DNA from: Lobulomyces angularis
Taxonomy: Eukaryota; Chytridiomycota; Chytridiomycetes; Lobulomycetales; Lobulomycetaceae
Length of the DNA stretch: 64,000 bases
Reading direction: 5' to 3'
NCBI GenBank assembly: GCA_027604685.1
Contig: JADHYX010000003.1
Coordinates: 19,179 to 83,178 of the forward strand
The notes beneath the pieces are model-generated. The model saw only the letters and a list, made by a program, of their open reading frames with translations, was not told the origin of the DNA and made no database searches. Within the stretch, counting starts at the first letter, position 1. Every line of letters starts with the position of its first letter. Below, one piece after another: positions 62,469 through 64,000 of the stretch. The position numbers and the translations under genes were made by a program.

Positions 62469-63826
62469 TTAAATTTTTTCTCCTCTACTGCAAGCTTCAA
62501 CATACTTGCAAACATTTACACCACTCAATTCTGATACACCTAATCCAATTGCTGACCAATCTAAAGAGCTTCGTCCTTTAGCTTTTTCTCCCAAAAATCT
62601 ATCCACTAATACTGATAAAAATGGCATCGGTGTATTGCTAAAAAAAAGAAAAAATTAAAAAAAAAATATTGTGTTAATTGTTTACCTTAGATAAGCTGTG
62701 TCCCGAACTAAAGTCATATCCTTTAAACCTAATTCTAATGCAAATCCTCCAGCTTTATGATCTCTAAAAAAAAGAAAAAAAAAAAAATCATTCTTCTTAA
62801 CATTTTCTACATTTATTTCTTGCACCTCTCAGATACTCTTTGACCATATCCTTTATATATTGCACAATCAAAGAATGTACTAGTATAAAATTTGATGGCT
62901 TCAACTCTATCTACACCTAAAAAAATTTAAATTTAAATTCAATGTTAAAAATATTCAGTAATGAAAAAAAAAAAAAAAAAAAAAAAATCGAAATAGAATG
63001 TTTTTACATAATCTTACCATTTGCTTCAGCCAAAGCACACGCTTCACTCAAAGCTTCAATGGCAGAACCAATTAAATAGTTTCCACAAAGTTTCACCACA
63101 TTTGCTGCTCCAGGATCGTTGCCAAAAGTTTTTATTACCGATGCAGTACTTTTTAAAATTTCAGTGGCTCTTAAAACTGCCTCTTCATCTCCTGATAGCA
63201 CCAATGATGCCATTCCTGCAGCCATACCTAAAAAAGAAAAAAAAATTGTTTTTAATTTTTAATGGTATTACATTTTTTTTTTTGCTTAATTTTAATTGCT
63301 TTAAATGAATATATATATGCATAGATATATAATTTTTTTTTTCAAACCATCTGGTCTAGCAAAAATTGGTGAGGCAACATAACCGATATTTCTTTTTTTA
63401 TGTGCTTGATGTAGCTCTCTTGCGGTTTGAGGAGAAATAGTTGAGCAACTGATATGTTGCGAGTTAGGTAACAGTAGTTCTAAGATCCCACCTTCATTAT
63501 CGTTTCCAATTAAAACTGATTTCAGTATTTTGTCATTTGGTAGAACAGTAATTAAAGTAGTAATATCTAACTGTTTTGAAAAAATATCTTTTGCCGAAGA
63601 GAACAACTCCACTGATCCCAGTTTTGCAACAGTTTCAGACTGTAGTAATTGTCCTCTACTGAGATCTACGTCAAATACTGCTAAATTATATCCTGCCAGT
63701 ATTAGGTTTCTGAAAATTAAATTTTTTTTATGTAAAACGGAATAGTTATTTTTTTTTTCTCATTTTTTGTTACTTGGCCATTGGATATCCCATATTTCCT
63801 AATCCAATAAATGCTATTTTTATATT
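62469..63826 (-). CDS. beta-hydroxyacid dehydrogenase (HIBADH/GLYR1-like), 5' end unresolved
   Basis: Minus-strand exons 63826-63774 (5' end open), 63709-63348, 63227-63018, 62916-62826, 62763-62686 and 62637-62469 give about 318 aa from the first conserved residue. The dinucleotide-binding motif is KIAFIGLGNMGYPMAKNL; CSTISPQTAREL is the substrate loop; GAANVVKLCGNYLIG holds the catalytic Lys and Asn. FARPDGMAAGMASLVLSGDE resembles a mostly bacterial NAD(P)-dependent subfamily. It may oxidise 3-hydroxyisobutyrate or a similar acid. No ATG is in frame before KIAFIG: the frame opens at a TAA 9 bp upstream, so the start lies in another exon or uses a non-ATG codon. Confidence 0.85.
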
Positions 63827-64000
63827 TTAATTTTTTTTTTATTCGAAACCAAGAATTAATTAATTTTATTACTGTTGTTGATTAAAAAAAAAAAAAAAAA
63901 AATTGATATATTTTATGCATTTAAGTTAAAAATATCATTTTTTTTCAATATATCTATTTATAAATAAATCTTTTATTTTATTTTATTTTTATTTTTTATT
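63827..64000. other. window end, no gene seen
   Basis: T/A-rich DNA. It may contain the missing first exon of the dehydrogenase gene or its promoter, but no convincing exon was found. Confidence 0.35.

Overview
The window looks like a piece of a very AT-rich, intron-dense nuclear genome from an early-diverging, flagellate fungus or close relative (Cryptomycota/Rozella-like or aphelid-like; inferred from gene content, no phylogeny run). Introns are mostly 40-90 nt with GT-AG ends (donors such as GTAAGT, GTATTT, GTAAAT; acceptors TAG, CAG or AAG), so most genes are split into several exons and were rebuilt here by joining exons in phase. Fungal hints are an AAT-family amino-acid permease, a Pho80/Pcl-type cyclin, Atp11, an Mms2-type UEV and a fungal-type HIBCH/Ehd3. 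Possible ciliary-type coiled-coil proteins fit a flagellate. A run of ten Ns (16478-16487) marks a scaffold gap.

Layout. 0.7-5.5 kb: ER DnaJ membrane protein, LC8 dynein light chain, NSRP1-like splicing factor, a small single-pass membrane protein (all +). 5.9-11.3 kb: a 24-exon USP19-like deubiquitinase with two CS domains (+). 13-15.3 kb: amino-acid permease with a long, possibly regulated leader (+). 15.8-20.6 kb: Mms2-type UEV, cut by the gap, and RFC1 (both -). 20.6-23 kb: gene-poor, with decayed coding sequence. 23-27.3 kb: coiled-coil protein and mitochondrial HIBCH (+). 27.5-33.6 kb: small hypothetical (-), cyclin (+), GPI-anchored surface protein (-), F-box/ankyrin protein (+), RPB8 (-). 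34-38.2 kb: M17 leucine aminopeptidase, a relic of an ABCC transporter, ATP11 (+). 38.5-44 kb: two uncharacterised minus-strand genes, a broken plus-strand locus, a PP2C phosphatase (-). 44.4-50.3 kb: coiled-coil/helical protein, Cys-rich membrane protein, nitronate monooxygenase (+). 50.4-52.2 kb: decayed minus-strand coding sequence and a MITE-like inverted-repeat element. 52.2-61.4 kb: ASCC2, an uncharacterised multi-pass membrane protein, a TMEM184-like protein and a secreted TSP1/WD40 protein (all -). 62.5-63.8 kb: beta-hydroxyacid dehydrogenase (-), 5' end unresolved.

There are no operons or shared pathways in the bacterial sense. Two loose themes are K63-ubiquitin/DNA-damage functions (Mms2-type UEV, ASCC2, RFC1, with USP19 as a deubiquitinase) and valine catabolism (HIBCH plus a HIBADH-like enzyme). 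The most unusual item is the secreted protein that joins Cys-rich and TSP1-like modules, a Thr-rich stalk and a seven-bladed WD40 propeller. No tRNA, rRNA, CRISPR or viral sequence was recognised. All exon joins are inferred from sequence only.
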